A stretch of 64,000 bases of DNA from Streptomyces termitum (lineage in GTDB: Bacteria; Actinomycetota; Actinomycetes; Streptomycetales; Streptomycetaceae): the NCBI RefSeq assembly GCF_014650175.1, contig NZ_BMUL01000025.1, positions 1 through 64,000 on the forward strand, written 5' to 3'. Below are positions 26,687 to 35,280 of the stretch, piece after piece. The position numbers and the translations under genes were made by a program. A model generated the notes under the pieces. It was not told the DNA's origin. It was given only the letters and a program-made list of their open reading frames with translations, and did not search any database. How positions within the stretch are numbered: the first letter of the stretch is position 1; every line of letters starts with the position of its first letter.

Positions 26687-27438
26687 GTCGGCTCTCCGAC
26701 CCGGAACGGCCCCATCGACGTCACAGAACCCCCGCCACGGCGGACCACCGTGGCCGGCCCCAGAGAGATACTCCAGTCCATCCTCAACTCACGCCGCCAC
26801 ATCAGGTGATACAGACGGGGCAACGCCTGAAGAGGAGGCAGCCCCGCATTCTCGATACCTTCCACAAGCCCGGCCGGCGCCTTGAACGCGTCGAGCAGCG
26901 CCCGCTCCATCACCGCGTCGGCGTACCGGGGATGCCGGTAGCGGGAAATCCAGCGCAAGTTGGCCATGGCCACAGGCCGAGGTAGCCGAGGAGACCCCAG
27001 CTGCCACCCCGCCTCGGAGCATGCCTCCTTGAGCACATCTTCCTGCCGCTGCCACCTCGAGCTGGGGCCCTTAGCTGGTGGACAGGCCACCATCACCGTC
27101 TCACCCGCTGCTGTGGGTACGAAGAAGTCCGGCACAAAACGCCGGACGCGGCCCCGCTCGCGCCATTCCAGACGCGCCGTCCAGGCAGAGAACTCGGTCA
27201 CGTTCGGATGGAAGTCCAGCAGCATGGCCACCGACAGGCGCTCAAGCGACCGGCAGCCCACATGCCTGCCCGTCGTCGCCGACCACCAGTACGTCACGAT
27301 GCTGCGCTCGGAAGGATGCCGGAGGGGAACCCACACCGGCTCCCCTCCGGTCAGCCGGACTCCCGCTGCCTGCCCGGCAGGCAGACTGACCTCCCGCCCC
27401 CGCTCATCACGGTGAACGACCTGCAGGCTCCCCGACAT
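26683..27438 (-). CDS. tnsA: TnsA-like endonuclease
   Basis: The 251-residue protein has the TnsA-type nuclease pattern: S64-L-E66 ('RSLERLSVAMLLDF'), then 'FHPNVTEFSAW' and D104 ('RRFVPDFFVP'). A strand 'TVMVACPPAKG' carries a Lys near 123 where the E-D-(Q)xK site expects it. In Tn7, TnsA cuts the 5' strands so that transposition is cut-and-paste. ATG at 27438 has AGGGA 8 bases upstream; the frame extends far upstream but overlaps tap on the other strand without coding character. It heads the tnsA-tnsB-tnsC operon. Confidence 0.75.
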   Translation of the reverse strand: MSGSLQVVHRDERGREVSLPAGQAAGVRLTGGEPVWVPLRHPSERSIVTYWWSATTGRHVGCRSLERLSVAMLLDFHPNVTEFSAWTARLEWRERGRVRRFVPDFFVPTAAGETVMVACPPAKGPSSRWQRQEDVLKEACSEAGWQLGSPRLPRPVAMANLRWISRYRHPRYADAVMERALLDAFKAPAGLVEGIENAGLPPLQALPRLYHLMWRRELRMDWSISLGPATVVRRGGGSVTSMGPFRVGEPT

Positions 27439-27714
27439 CCATGCTTCCCTGCACCGAACGACCAGCTGCCCACCGCCAACGTTCACAGCGCAGCGCAGAG
27501 CGTCGCAGCCGCCGCGGTGACGAGTACGGCACACTTGTGCGCCCGCACCGCTGCGGACGGCGTGAGCCGATACCTGAACCATGCGGCAGACCGGAAGGAA
27601 GGGTGAACAATTCCCGTCATTCTCACGGCTGTTGAATGAGAGCACGCGGGGTGGGATTGTCCGTATTTCGTGGCTCCCGGCGGCCACGGGACCACGCAGA
27701 CCGCTGGCGCGACG

Positions 27715-29775
27715 ATGACCAGAACTCATGTGCCAAGCAGACAGAACCTGCGAGATTCCCACGTCGTGCGAGACGAACAAGAAGCCTCGGTATTCGCCCG
27801 CGTCGATGCCCTTCTGGAGTCCCTGCAGACACCCCTGCCCCCGCCCGAGGGGCGCGCCCGGCTGAGGCAGCGGGCCCACCTCACACGGGAACAGCTGGCA
27901 GACGCGTTGCAGTGCCAGGCCCAGGACATCGAAGCCTGGGAAAGCGGCGCCGGCGATCCGCAAGGCATCCAGCGCGCGGGCTATGCCCGCCTTCTGGCGG
28001 GCCTGCTCGCCCTGGACGCGCCCCCGCAGAGCGAAGCCGGAGCACCCGAAGAACCACCCGCCCCCATCCCGCGCCTGCCGCGGCAGACCGAACCGCAGCC
28101 ACGTCCAGCCCCGCAGGCTGCCGCTCCGCACCGCGGTACGCGCCGAAGGCCCGGATTCCCCCGCGGACCGCTGGCCGTCGTCGACCAGACAGGCCCAGCC
28201 CTCACGGCCTTCTTCGCCGACCAGAGCTCCACCGAGATTCCCGCCGACCACCTCGTCGACCTGCTGCAGTGGGCGATCGACGCCGGCATCGGACGAGACG
28301 CGCTGAGCTCCCACGACCGCGCCGGCGACCCCCTCCTCGTCTTGACCCCTGCCGCCTCACAATTCCTCGGTCTCCCCATGGACCTGGAGGACCGGGCCCG
28401 CCTGCGTCTTCCCGACAGTCACCCGCAGATCGTGAACCTGCGCGCCGCCGGCTTCAAACTCACCCGCCGCGGCTTCGGCCCCTGGGCCCGGGCCTACCTG
28501 CCCGTCACCGACGGCAAACGGGCATCCGTGCAACTTGCCGTGACCGGCTGGGGAGCCCTGTCCGACCGCGACGGATGGAACCTGCCGCCCCTCGCCCCAG
28601 CCCCACTGGCCAGGCTCCTGGGCACCTACGCCGACCGCGTCCTCACCCCGAGAGGGTCGACCGCCGTGTGCGGCCAGGAGCTCATGACCGCACTACGCCC
28701 CCCAACCCGCGGACGATGGTCGCACACCGACCGCAGACGCGTGTCGTCCCCCAACCCCGGGGCGCTTTGGGAACCCCTCGACCCGGCCCCACCCGAGGCC
28801 CACGACGCCCACCCCCTCGCCCAAGGCCGCCTTCCCCAGGACGCCATGGACGAGGAAGCCTGGGACTGGAGCCGGACACCCACCGACACCGAGAACGCCG
28901 CATTCGCCCACGTCGTGGGCCTCGACATCAACCTCGCCTTCATCGCCGCAGCCTCCAGCGCATCCGTCGGCCTGAACTCCCCGCCCCGCCACATCCACAA
29001 CCCGACCTTCGACCGAAAGATCCCCGGCACCTGGCTCTGCGACCTCTCCCACATCCCCACCGACCCCCGCCTGCCCTCCCCGTTCACCTCCACCGGACAG
29101 CCGCCCACCGGCCCCGCCTGGTACGCCACCCCCACCCTCGACTACGCGGTCAAAGACCTCGGCGCCACCATCAAGCCCCTCGAGGCCTACCTCCGCGACG
29201 ACCACGGCCCCTACCTCACCCCCTGGTACGAGCGGCTCCGCGACGCCTACCTCGCCACCATGGCCGAGGCCGGAATCCACCAGGACATCCCCCAAGAGCG
29301 GTTCCTGCAGGCCATGAACACCCTGCCCGAGGCCGACCCCGCCCTGCTCGCCCTGCTGTCCGCCATCAAAGCAACCGGAAAGGGAGGCCTCGGCAAACTG
29401 AGGGAAGGCCCGCGGGAGACCACCACCCCCTACCAGCGCTGGGCCGCACTGGACAGCCCCACCTGGCGCCCCGACATCCGCGCTGCTGTCATCTCCCGCG
29501 CCCGCGTCAACACACACCGCAAGATGATCAAAACCGCCGAGCGCACCGGACGCTACCCCCTCGCCGTCCTGTCCGACTGCGTCGTCTACCCCGCACACAC
29601 ACCCAGCGCACTCGACGTCGTCCCATCCGGACCCGACGGACGAGGAATCCCCGGACTGTTCTGCCTCGGCGTCAACCCCGGCTTCGCCAAAGAGGAAGGC
29701 ACCCGGGCCATCAGCTGGTTCCACCAGCAGCACAGCCAAGGCCTCAACCCCGCCCGCTACATCAAGAACAGCTGA
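27715..29775 (+). CDS. tap: Tap-like telomere-associated protein
   Basis: This 686-residue protein starts with an XRE-type HTH that matches the N-terminus I know from Streptomyces Tap proteins ('VDALLESLQTPLPPPEGRAR', 'LTREQLADALQCQAQDIEAW', 'YARLLAGLLAL'). Its end is also Tap-like ('NTHRKMIKTAERTGRYPLAV', 'LSDCVVYPAHTPSALDV', 'GLNPARYIK'). Tap binds the single-stranded telomere 3' overhang and brings in the terminal protein Tpg. ATG at 27715 lacks a strong ribosome site. tpg follows 1.1 kb downstream on the same strand, but a leftward tniQ lies between, unlike the usual tap-tpg pair. Confidence 0.8.
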   Translation: MTRTHVPSRQNLRDSHVVRDEQEASVFARVDALLESLQTPLPPPEGRARLRQRAHLTREQLADALQCQAQDIEAWESGAGDPQGIQRAGYARLLAGLLALDAPPQSEAGAPEEPPAPIPRLPRQTEPQPRPAPQAAAPHRGTRRRPGFPRGPLAVVDQTGPALTAFFADQSSTEIPADHLVDLLQWAIDAGIGRDALSSHDRAGDPLLVLTPAASQFLGLPMDLEDRARLRLPDSHPQIVNLRAAGFKLTRRGFGPWARAYLPVTDGKRASVQLAVTGWGALSDRDGWNLPPLAPAPLARLLGTYADRVLTPRGSTAVCGQELMTALRPPTRGRWSHTDRRRVSSPNPGALWEPLDPAPPEAHDAHPLAQGRLPQDAMDEEAWDWSRTPTDTENAAFAHVVGLDINLAFIAAASSASVGLNSPPRHIHNPTFDRKIPGTWLCDLSHIPTDPRLPSPFTSTGQPPTGPAWYATPTLDYAVKDLGATIKPLEAYLRDDHGPYLTPWYERLRDAYLATMAEAGIHQDIPQERFLQAMNTLPEADPALLALLSAIKATGKGGLGKLREGPRETTTPYQRWAALDSPTWRPDIRAAVISRARVNTHRKMIKTAERTGRYPLAVLSDCVVYPAHTPSALDVVPSGPDGRGIPGLFCLGVNPGFAKEEGTRAISWFHQQHSQGLNPARYIKNS

Positions 29776-29781
29776 CCCCCA

Positions 29782-29795
29782 CCCCTTGCAAGGGG
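29782..29795. terminator. Palindromic hairpin between convergent tap and tniQ
   Basis: CCCCTTGCAAGGGG is a perfect palindrome seven bases after the tap stop and 16 bases before the tniQ stop. It is a plausible weak bidirectional terminator. Confidence 0.45.
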
Positions 29796-29811
29796 GCTGA
29801 AGACCTGGCCC

Positions 29812-30867
29812 TCAGCCCCTGAACGCCACGCTCGTCATCGGCGACCCCAGCCGCCAAGGCAGACACGACACCTCCTCCAACGGGCCGGCTGAAGGAATCA
29901 CACGATGAGGCTCCAACAACGCAAGCGGCACACTCCGCCCCGCCGGCCGCACCTCCCGAGCAAGCCGCTGCACCACCGGCACCGTGTTGCGGTGCGCCAT
30001 CAGCCACGCCTCCAGAGCACGATGACCCCCCTCAGCCATCTCCTCGCCCATCCCCAGACGCTCACCCACCCATTCGACCCACCGGCCCGTCGACCAGCCG
30101 GCAGGGCCGCCCGCGAAACTCCGCCCCACCGCACGCTGCCGCTCCCGCACCGCCATCGACTCCGCCACGATCACAGCCTCCGGATACACCACCAGCGGCA
30201 CCGCCCACAGCGCCGACCGGTCCACCCCCAGCACCTCCTGCCGCCGGCGCCACACCCCCCGCGCACCCATCTGACGACACTGCCACCAATACACAGCCAC
30301 CTGCTGCGCATCCGCCATCAACGCCCGCCCGTACACACCCGTCCTGCGCTCGAGACGAACTCTGCGGACATGCGCCCCCACCACCTCTGGCAGCCCCGAC
30401 AGCCCCACCTGAAAGCGCCCATCAGCCCGCCCCGTCCATCGGCCATGCCGCGTACAGACCGCCCACTGCTCGCCATGAACCCGCCACACCGGACGCTCAC
30501 TACGCCCCGCCACACACAGCGCACACGCCTGCACCGGACACTGCTCCACAGGCCAGGCCTCGATCCGTACCTGCTGACGAGCACGCGCCCCGATCCGGCC
30601 TGCGGCCCACGACGGCAAAGCCCGCTCCATCTGCTCCACCGCGCGACCGCTGACCTCGGCAAGACGCTGCCGAGCCACCGGGCCCAGCTGTACCTCTTGC
30701 GTCTCGGCGTCAGCCTGTCCGACCGTCCTCGGCCCGCCGATCCGCCTCGCCAACTCCTCGAAGGCCATCCCATTGCGATCGGCGAGCCTCCACATGTACG
30801 AGGCGAGCGTCTCCCCACGGATCAACTCCACCCGGCGTGGCAACACCGCCATCATCCCCACGTGCAC
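29812..30867 (-). CDS. tniQ: TniQ-family target-selection protein (copy 2)
   Basis: The 351-residue protein shows the TniQ start 'LIRGETLASYMWRLADRNGM' and zinc ligands C-x2-C ('QACALCVAG') and C-x2-H ('VCTRHGRW'). It ends 'SCLPWRLGSP', close to the end of copy 1. It is clearly related to but distinct from the first TniQ. GTG at 30867 is the start, seven bases after GAGGAG. It lies antisense between tap and tpg and starts 46 bases from the tpg ATG, so the two share a divergent promoter region. Confidence 0.85.
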   Translation of the reverse strand: MHVGMMAVLPRRVELIRGETLASYMWRLADRNGMAFEELARRIGGPRTVGQADAETQEVQLGPVARQRLAEVSGRAVEQMERALPSWAAGRIGARARQQVRIEAWPVEQCPVQACALCVAGRSERPVWRVHGEQWAVCTRHGRWTGRADGRFQVGLSGLPEVVGAHVRRVRLERRTGVYGRALMADAQQVAVYWWQCRQMGARGVWRRRQEVLGVDRSALWAVPLVVYPEAVIVAESMAVRERQRAVGRSFAGGPAGWSTGRWVEWVGERLGMGEEMAEGGHRALEAWLMAHRNTVPVVQRLAREVRPAGRSVPLALLEPHRVIPSAGPLEEVSCLPWRLGSPMTSVAFRG

Positions 30868-30913
30868 CTACCCGCTCCTCACTGACATCACAAGCCACAC
30901 GCCAGAAGGAACG

Positions 30914-31507
30914 ATGCCGCCTCTGAGCCTGAGCGCCAACACCGTCCAAGAAGCCCTCGACCGGGCAGACGCCCGCCACTGGACACGCAACCCGCCCCGT
31001 TCGCGACGAGCGCGGCTGGCCTTCCTCCTGAGCAAGAACGGCCACGACCACACCGCGCTTGCCGCACGCCTTCACACAACACCCCAGGCCCTGGAGTCCT
31101 TCGGCAACCTGCCAGGCAGCCAGGGAGGAGACCACGAGAACAGCGCCCTGCAACAGGCCGTCGAACGAGAAGTCATCCGCCTGTGGCAACCCCGCATCCG
31201 CCGCCGCGCTCACGCCACCATCCTGCACAACAACGGACAGATGATGATCAGCTTCCGAGCCTGGCTCGGCTTCACCGCCGCAGCCGGCTCCAGCGACGAC
31301 CCGCGATTGCGGACACTCACCCTCAGCCTTCACGCCCCCCACGTCGAGGCGCTGTTCAGCGCCTGGCACCGTGACGCACCAGAGCAGGAACTGGTCACCC
31401 TCCTCAGCGATGCGCTCAGCGCCTGCTACTTCCACCGCAACAGGCCCCAGGGAACCACCGAAACGGTGAGGATCGAACGCATCGACTACCTCGAGTTCTA
31501 CTACTGA
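30914..31507 (+). CDS. tpg: Tpg-like telomere terminal protein
   Basis: The 197-residue protein matches the terminal-protein layout of about 185 residues: an N-terminal HTH-like part ('TALAARLHTTPQALESFGNL'), then 'IRLWQPRIRRRAHATI' and the conserved core 'FRAWLGFTAAAGSSDDPRLR'. It ends 'IERIDYLEFYY' where relatives end '...EHLEFDL'. Tpg is bound covalently to the 5' DNA ends of linear Streptomyces replicons and primes end-patching synthesis from a hydroxyl residue. ATG at 30914 follows GAAGGA closely. Its separation from tap by an antisense tniQ is atypical. Confidence 0.78.
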   Translation: MPPLSLSANTVQEALDRADARHWTRNPPRSRRARLAFLLSKNGHDHTALAARLHTTPQALESFGNLPGSQGGDHENSALQQAVEREVIRLWQPRIRRRAHATILHNNGQMMISFRAWLGFTAAAGSSDDPRLRTLTLSLHAPHVEALFSAWHRDAPEQELVTLLSDALSACYFHRNRPQGTTETVRIERIDYLEFYY

Positions 31508-31530
31508 CGGAGCCAACGGGGGCCCGAACA

Positions 31531-31548
31531 GGCGCAGACCGCTGCGCC
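31531..31548. terminator. Short hairpin after tpg
   Basis: A 7-bp GC stem (31531-31537 with 31542-31548) and 4-base loop lie 24 bases after the tpg stop. No T-run is present. Confidence 0.4.
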
Positions 31549-31626
31549 CCCATGCCCTGGGGCACAGCGGACGGCACCCGTACTCAAGAGGAACGGGCGG
31601 CTTTGCGGCCGACGCAGATCACGCCT

Positions 31627-31813
31627 GATCAGATATTCAAGTTCGCATGCTGGTGAACGGGAAAGCGCTGGCCGGGCCGCCCTGTTCGCCGAGCACGGTC
31701 ACGCCATGGCACCCAGCCACGGCGCTCGGATCCGAGATGTTGACATGCCAACCGCTGGTTGCAGGCGGCGTTCCACCATCGGCTACAGTATATGCTGAAT
31801 CAAATATCTGATC
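31627..31813. promoter_or_regulatory. Inverted 11-bp sites before the polymerase-like operon
   Basis: GATCAGATATT at 31627-31637 and its exact reverse complement at 31803-31813 flank an AT-richer upstream region. The second copy ends four bases before the ATG of the next gene. Position suggests autoregulation or control of translation start. Nothing coding was seen in 31508-31817. Confidence 0.5.
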
Positions 31814-31817
31814 GAGC

Positions 31818-32456
31818 ATGAAAGTGGGGTGGGGCGTGCTTCTGACAACCGGGCAGGCTGCCAGCGAGCTCGGCATGGCCATCACCACCTTCCGCCGCCT
31901 CACCCGCGCGAACCTGATCCCCGGCACGACCTCCCGGGGCGTGCGGGTCGTCGTGCCACTGGAAGCGGTCCAGGCACTGGCCGCACGGAGCCATGCCCCG
32001 CTGCATCACCTTGCCGCTCGCGAGATAGCGGTCCTGCGCGTCGAGCCGGCCAAGCTGCCGGACAGCCAGCAGGCGCCCGACGACGGCCCGGGATCCGGAT
32101 TCTCGGCCGACCTGGACGAACGAGCCGTGCTGGACCGGCTCACCGGCTGGTGGCGATGCGACGCCCCCAGCATTGCGGCGGGCCGCGTGCTTCCCGTCAC
32201 CGTCGCCGGATACGTCGTGGCCGTCCTCACCGGCCTGCAGCGCTGGGAGAGCAACGGCCGCGGACGCCACCGCTTCCCCGGCATGCAGCTCGCCGGCTAC
32301 GTCACCGACCTGGTCAGCCCACGCATCCACATCACGGCGACCACCGACGAAGACCGCGCCGCCGCCGAACTGCTGCTCGCGGCCCGCCTGCCCTCCGAAT
32401 CCGGCGGCCCGATCGCCTACGTCTCCACCCACCACCCCGACCCCGAGGGACCGTGA
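31818..32456 (+). CDS. Excisionase/MerR-type HTH protein, first gene of polymerase-like operon
   Basis: The 212-residue protein has an N-terminal winged-helix pattern ('LLTTGQAASELGMAITTFRR', 'GVRVVVPLEAVQAL') as in excisionases and MerR-type regulators. A C-terminal domain of unknown type follows ('LDRLTGWWRCDAPSIAAGRV', 'LPVTVAGYVVAVLTGLQRWE'). ATG 31818 or GTG 31836 may be the start; the latter has a G-rich site very close. Its stop overlaps the next ATG by one base (TGATG). It could be a DNA-binding accessory to the next protein or the operon's regulator. Confidence 0.6.
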   Translation: MKVGWGVLLTTGQAASELGMAITTFRRLTRANLIPGTTSRGVRVVVPLEAVQALAARSHAPLHHLAAREIAVLRVEPAKLPDSQQAPDDGPGSGFSADLDERAVLDRLTGWWRCDAPSIAAGRVLPVTVAGYVVAVLTGLQRWESNGRGRHRFPGMQLAGYVTDLVSPRIHITATTDEDRAAAELLLAARLPSESGGPIAYVSTHHPDPEGP

Positions 32457-34573
32457 TGGACACCAAGACCTACAACGCTGTCCTCGCCGAACTCCGCGCG
32501 GACCGGGATGAGATCAAGCGGGCCCGCAGCGCTCTGGCCAGGCTCGAAGCCGCCCGTGACAAGAAGATCCGCACACTCGCCGCATACGAGAAGGCCAACG
32601 CCGAACGCATCGCCCCAGCCGCAGGCCTCAGCCTCGCCGACATCGTCCAGATCGCCCCTGCCCTCGCCCCCGAGCACCTCACCGCCCCCGGAGCCCAACC
32701 TGACGGGGAGACTCCGCCTCCCGCCGCCTCCGGCCGGCAGGCCGAAATCCCCGCTCCTGCCCGCGCGGCTCATGTCGACGAGCCCGCCGCACCTCCTGCG
32801 ACGCCCGCGGCACCGACGGCAACCACCCCTGCCGCGCTGGAGCCGACCGCCGCGCCTTCGCCGGAGCCCGCGAACAACACCCCCACGGCCGGGCACGGGC
32901 GAGAGCTGCCCTCGATCCCTCAAAGCCCCGAGGGCGATCGCTGGTTCGCCTGCACCCCGAACCTCGCTTCCACCCACCCGAACTTCACCCAGCAGGCCCG
33001 CTCCACCGTCTTCCTCGACACCGCCACCGGCATCCTGGTCCACCGCGACCAGACTCTGCGCCTGGCGCTGCCCGACACTCGCGCCGCGACCATCCTCCAG
33101 GCCGTATTCCACGCCGTTCCCGAAGGAACCGAGCGGATCTTCATCACCGCAGGCGATCCTTGGCACCACCAGGCTGACCGTCACCCCTTCCTCAAGGATG
33201 CCGTCGCCGCCTGGCTGAACGAGCCCATCGACGGCTGGCGAACCGACACCGGCCGCGGCAAGGACAAGATGGCCGGGCACTTCGTCCACCCGCGCAACCC
33301 CGTCGGCCGCTACCAGAGTGACAACGGCCGCCACCACGTCGAGGTCCGCTCGGTGGGGGAGTGGTTCGACCCCGAAGGCGCCGAACCCACCACCGTCCGC
33401 GACGCCTTCGTCCTGCTATGGAAGGCCCTGCGCGCCCACTGGAACGACGCCGTCCTGATGGGCTCGCCCTCCCAGACCGGACGCGACCTGTGGACCCGCA
33501 CCATCCCCGCCCGCGGTCAGCACGCCGACGGCTACCCCGTCCTGTCCGAAGAGCTCCGCGGTCTCCTGCACGCCACCGCCGGCCAGGGCCGCACCGAACT
33601 CATCACCCCGCCCGCCGTCCCCGACCAGCTGCCCGCCCTGGTGGAGTACGACCGCACGTTCGCCTACGCCAAGCACACCTGGAAATCCCCCGTCGGCACA
33701 CCCCGCCGCATCACCGCCCGCACCTTCGCCTCCTGGAGCGAAAAAGAGCAGGTCAAGGCCCTTTATGGCTGCGGCCACTGGCATGTGCGCGTCACCGTTC
33801 CTGACACCTGGAACCACGTCGGCCTGCTGCCCGCCCCCGCCCCCGGCGACCGCGCCTGGCACTACCCCGCCACCCCCGGCACCACCTTCACCACCTGGGC
33901 CGGGGGCCCCGAGATCCACACCGCGCTGACCAACCCGCTCACCCCCTGGCGCATCGAGATCCTCGACGGCCTCCTCTTCGGCGACGGCAAACCCCTCGAC
34001 GACTGGGCCAGGAAACTCAAAGAAGCCTGGTCCACCCTCGCCGCCCAGGCCGACCTCCACGGCGACCCCGCCCAGCGGCAGGCCGCACGCCTCGCCTCAC
34101 GCGCCGTCCGCTCCCTGCTCCTCTACGGCATCGGCTCCTTCGCCCAGCGCCCCCGCATGGTCACCGGTACCACCCCCCGCACCGCGGAGCGCGACGTTCC
34201 CGCCGACGCCGAGATCATCGGCTTCACCGACGAGACGATCACCTGGCAGCGGCCCACCGGCTTCACCCGCGACCCCAACGCCCACCCCGAATGGGCCGCC
34301 GCCATCTGGTCCGGTGCCCGCGCCGCCCTGCTCTCCCAGCGCCATCGCGACGACAACACCTACGCCGGAGCCCTGCACACCCCACCCGGCGCCGTCGTCG
34401 CCTTCCGCACCGACGCCGTCTACCTCACCGCCCCCCAGCCCTGGCCCTACCACGGCCAGCCCGGCGACTACCTCAACAAGGGCCACCTCACCGGCCCCCT
34501 TGCCGCCCCCACCACCGAAGAGCAGCTCCTCGCGCTGCGCGACGCCGGCCGCACAGCCCTCAAGGAGACCTGA
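32456..34573 (+). CDS. Family-B DNA polymerase-like protein
   Basis: This 705-residue protein has a helical N-terminus and a Pro/Ala-rich linker (about 70-150). A larger domain then carries, in the order and rough spacing of family-B polymerases, a motif A-like 'VEYDRTFAYAKHTW' (about 397-409), a motif B-like 'RAVRSLLLYGIGSF' (549-562), the helix 'PEWAAAIWSGARAALL' (611-626) and a motif C-like 'VAFRTDAVYLT' (648-658). Motif C has one Asp (653) rather than two. The assignment rests on motif order only. It lies 0.95 kb after tpg in a three-gene operon, which would suit a protein-primed end-patching enzyme (inference). Confidence 0.5.
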   Translation: MDTKTYNAVLAELRADRDEIKRARSALARLEAARDKKIRTLAAYEKANAERIAPAAGLSLADIVQIAPALAPEHLTAPGAQPDGETPPPAASGRQAEIPAPARAAHVDEPAAPPATPAAPTATTPAALEPTAAPSPEPANNTPTAGHGRELPSIPQSPEGDRWFACTPNLASTHPNFTQQARSTVFLDTATGILVHRDQTLRLALPDTRAATILQAVFHAVPEGTERIFITAGDPWHHQADRHPFLKDAVAAWLNEPIDGWRTDTGRGKDKMAGHFVHPRNPVGRYQSDNGRHHVEVRSVGEWFDPEGAEPTTVRDAFVLLWKALRAHWNDAVLMGSPSQTGRDLWTRTIPARGQHADGYPVLSEELRGLLHATAGQGRTELITPPAVPDQLPALVEYDRTFAYAKHTWKSPVGTPRRITARTFASWSEKEQVKALYGCGHWHVRVTVPDTWNHVGLLPAPAPGDRAWHYPATPGTTFTTWAGGPEIHTALTNPLTPWRIEILDGLLFGDGKPLDDWARKLKEAWSTLAAQADLHGDPAQRQAARLASRAVRSLLLYGIGSFAQRPRMVTGTTPRTAERDVPADAEIIGFTDETITWQRPTGFTRDPNAHPEWAAAIWSGARAALLSQRHRDDNTYAGALHTPPGAVVAFRTDAVYLTAPQPWPYHGQPGDYLNKGHLTGPLAAPTTEEQLLALRDAGRTALKET

Positions 34574-35280
34574 TGCCCTCCCATGCTCCCGGGGCCCCGC
34601 AGCCAGGCGAAGCCGTCCGCCTCGCCGACGATCTCCAAGCCGCGGGCTTTACCAAGCGCAGCATCGCCCGCATCATCGACCGCGACCCCTCCCTCGTCTC
34701 ACAGTTCTACACACGAGGCAAAGGCGCCGCCTTCGTTCCCGCCCTCACCCGCGTTCTCGCCGCCGTCCGCACCGCGGGCATCACCGACCTCGACGAACTC
34801 GCTGGCATCGCCGCCCCCCACATCACCCGGCGCACCACCACCTCCGGCGCCCGGGCCCGCGTGCGTACCAAAGCCGTTCTCATCACCCCTGCCGGAACCG
34901 GCACCGGCCGCGCCGGCGCCCAGGCCATCGCCTCCGGCGCCGCACGCCTGCGCCCACTGATCGCCGAAGCCGCCCGCCAGGGCCTCCGCCTCGCCTTCAC
35001 CATCCGCATGCCCAAGAGCGGCTACACCCTCGCCTCGGGCAGCCGAACCGACTCGCCGGGCATCCGCCGCGATGTCGTCCAACGCGCCGACCACACCGAG
35101 GAACGCTCCTACGGATCCGCCGCGACGGGAGGCTTCGACGCCGCCGACTTCGCTCACCGCGTCGATGCGGAAGGCGGCGACGTCACAGCCGCCGTTCACA
35201 GGTGGCTCCTCGAAACGGGCCGCATCCGCCCGGACGCCCCCATCACACACCTTGAGGTACGGACCTGGCGCCCGCGCTGA
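34573..35280 (+). CDS. HTH protein, third gene of polymerase-like operon
   Basis: The 235-residue protein begins with an HTH-like region ('LQAAGFTKRSIARIIDRDPS', 'LVSQFYTRGKGAAFVPALTR') and continues with a basic, Ala/Arg-rich domain not recognised. ATG at 34573 overlaps the preceding stop by one base and has AAGGAG upstream, so it is co-translated with the polymerase-like gene. It probably binds DNA as part of the same machinery. No enzymatic motif is evident. Confidence 0.6.
   Translation: MPSHAPGAPQPGEAVRLADDLQAAGFTKRSIARIIDRDPSLVSQFYTRGKGAAFVPALTRVLAAVRTAGITDLDELAGIAAPHITRRTTTSGARARVRTKAVLITPAGTGTGRAGAQAIASGAARLRPLIAEAARQGLRLAFTIRMPKSGYTLASGSRTDSPGIRRDVVQRADHTEERSYGSAATGGFDAADFAHRVDAEGGDVTAAVHRWLLETGRIRPDAPITHLEVRTWRPR

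Larger units (their letters stand above)
19480..31507. mobile_element. Tn7-like transposition module with telomere-protein genes
   Basis: tnsA-tnsB-tnsC on the minus strand, two tniQ genes (19480-20574, 29812-30867), a helicase, and tap- and tpg-like genes are interleaved here. TnsA+TnsB+TnsC+TniQ is the core set of Tn7-like transposons. The true element ends (terminal TGT/ACA with repeated TnsB sites) could not be located by eye, so these limits only bracket the hallmark genes; the 31.8-35.3 kb operon and the defence genes could also be inside. Confidence 0.7.

Noticed and set aside
26683..28314. Longer TnsA start extending to 28314
   Set aside because: The extra 290 codons are antisense to tap and lack coding character; ATG 27438 has a ribosome site and matches TnsA length.
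27636..29822. 728-codon plus-strand open frame overlapping tap
   Set aside because: It is an Arg/Pro/His-rich shifted frame of tap, with no homology visible.
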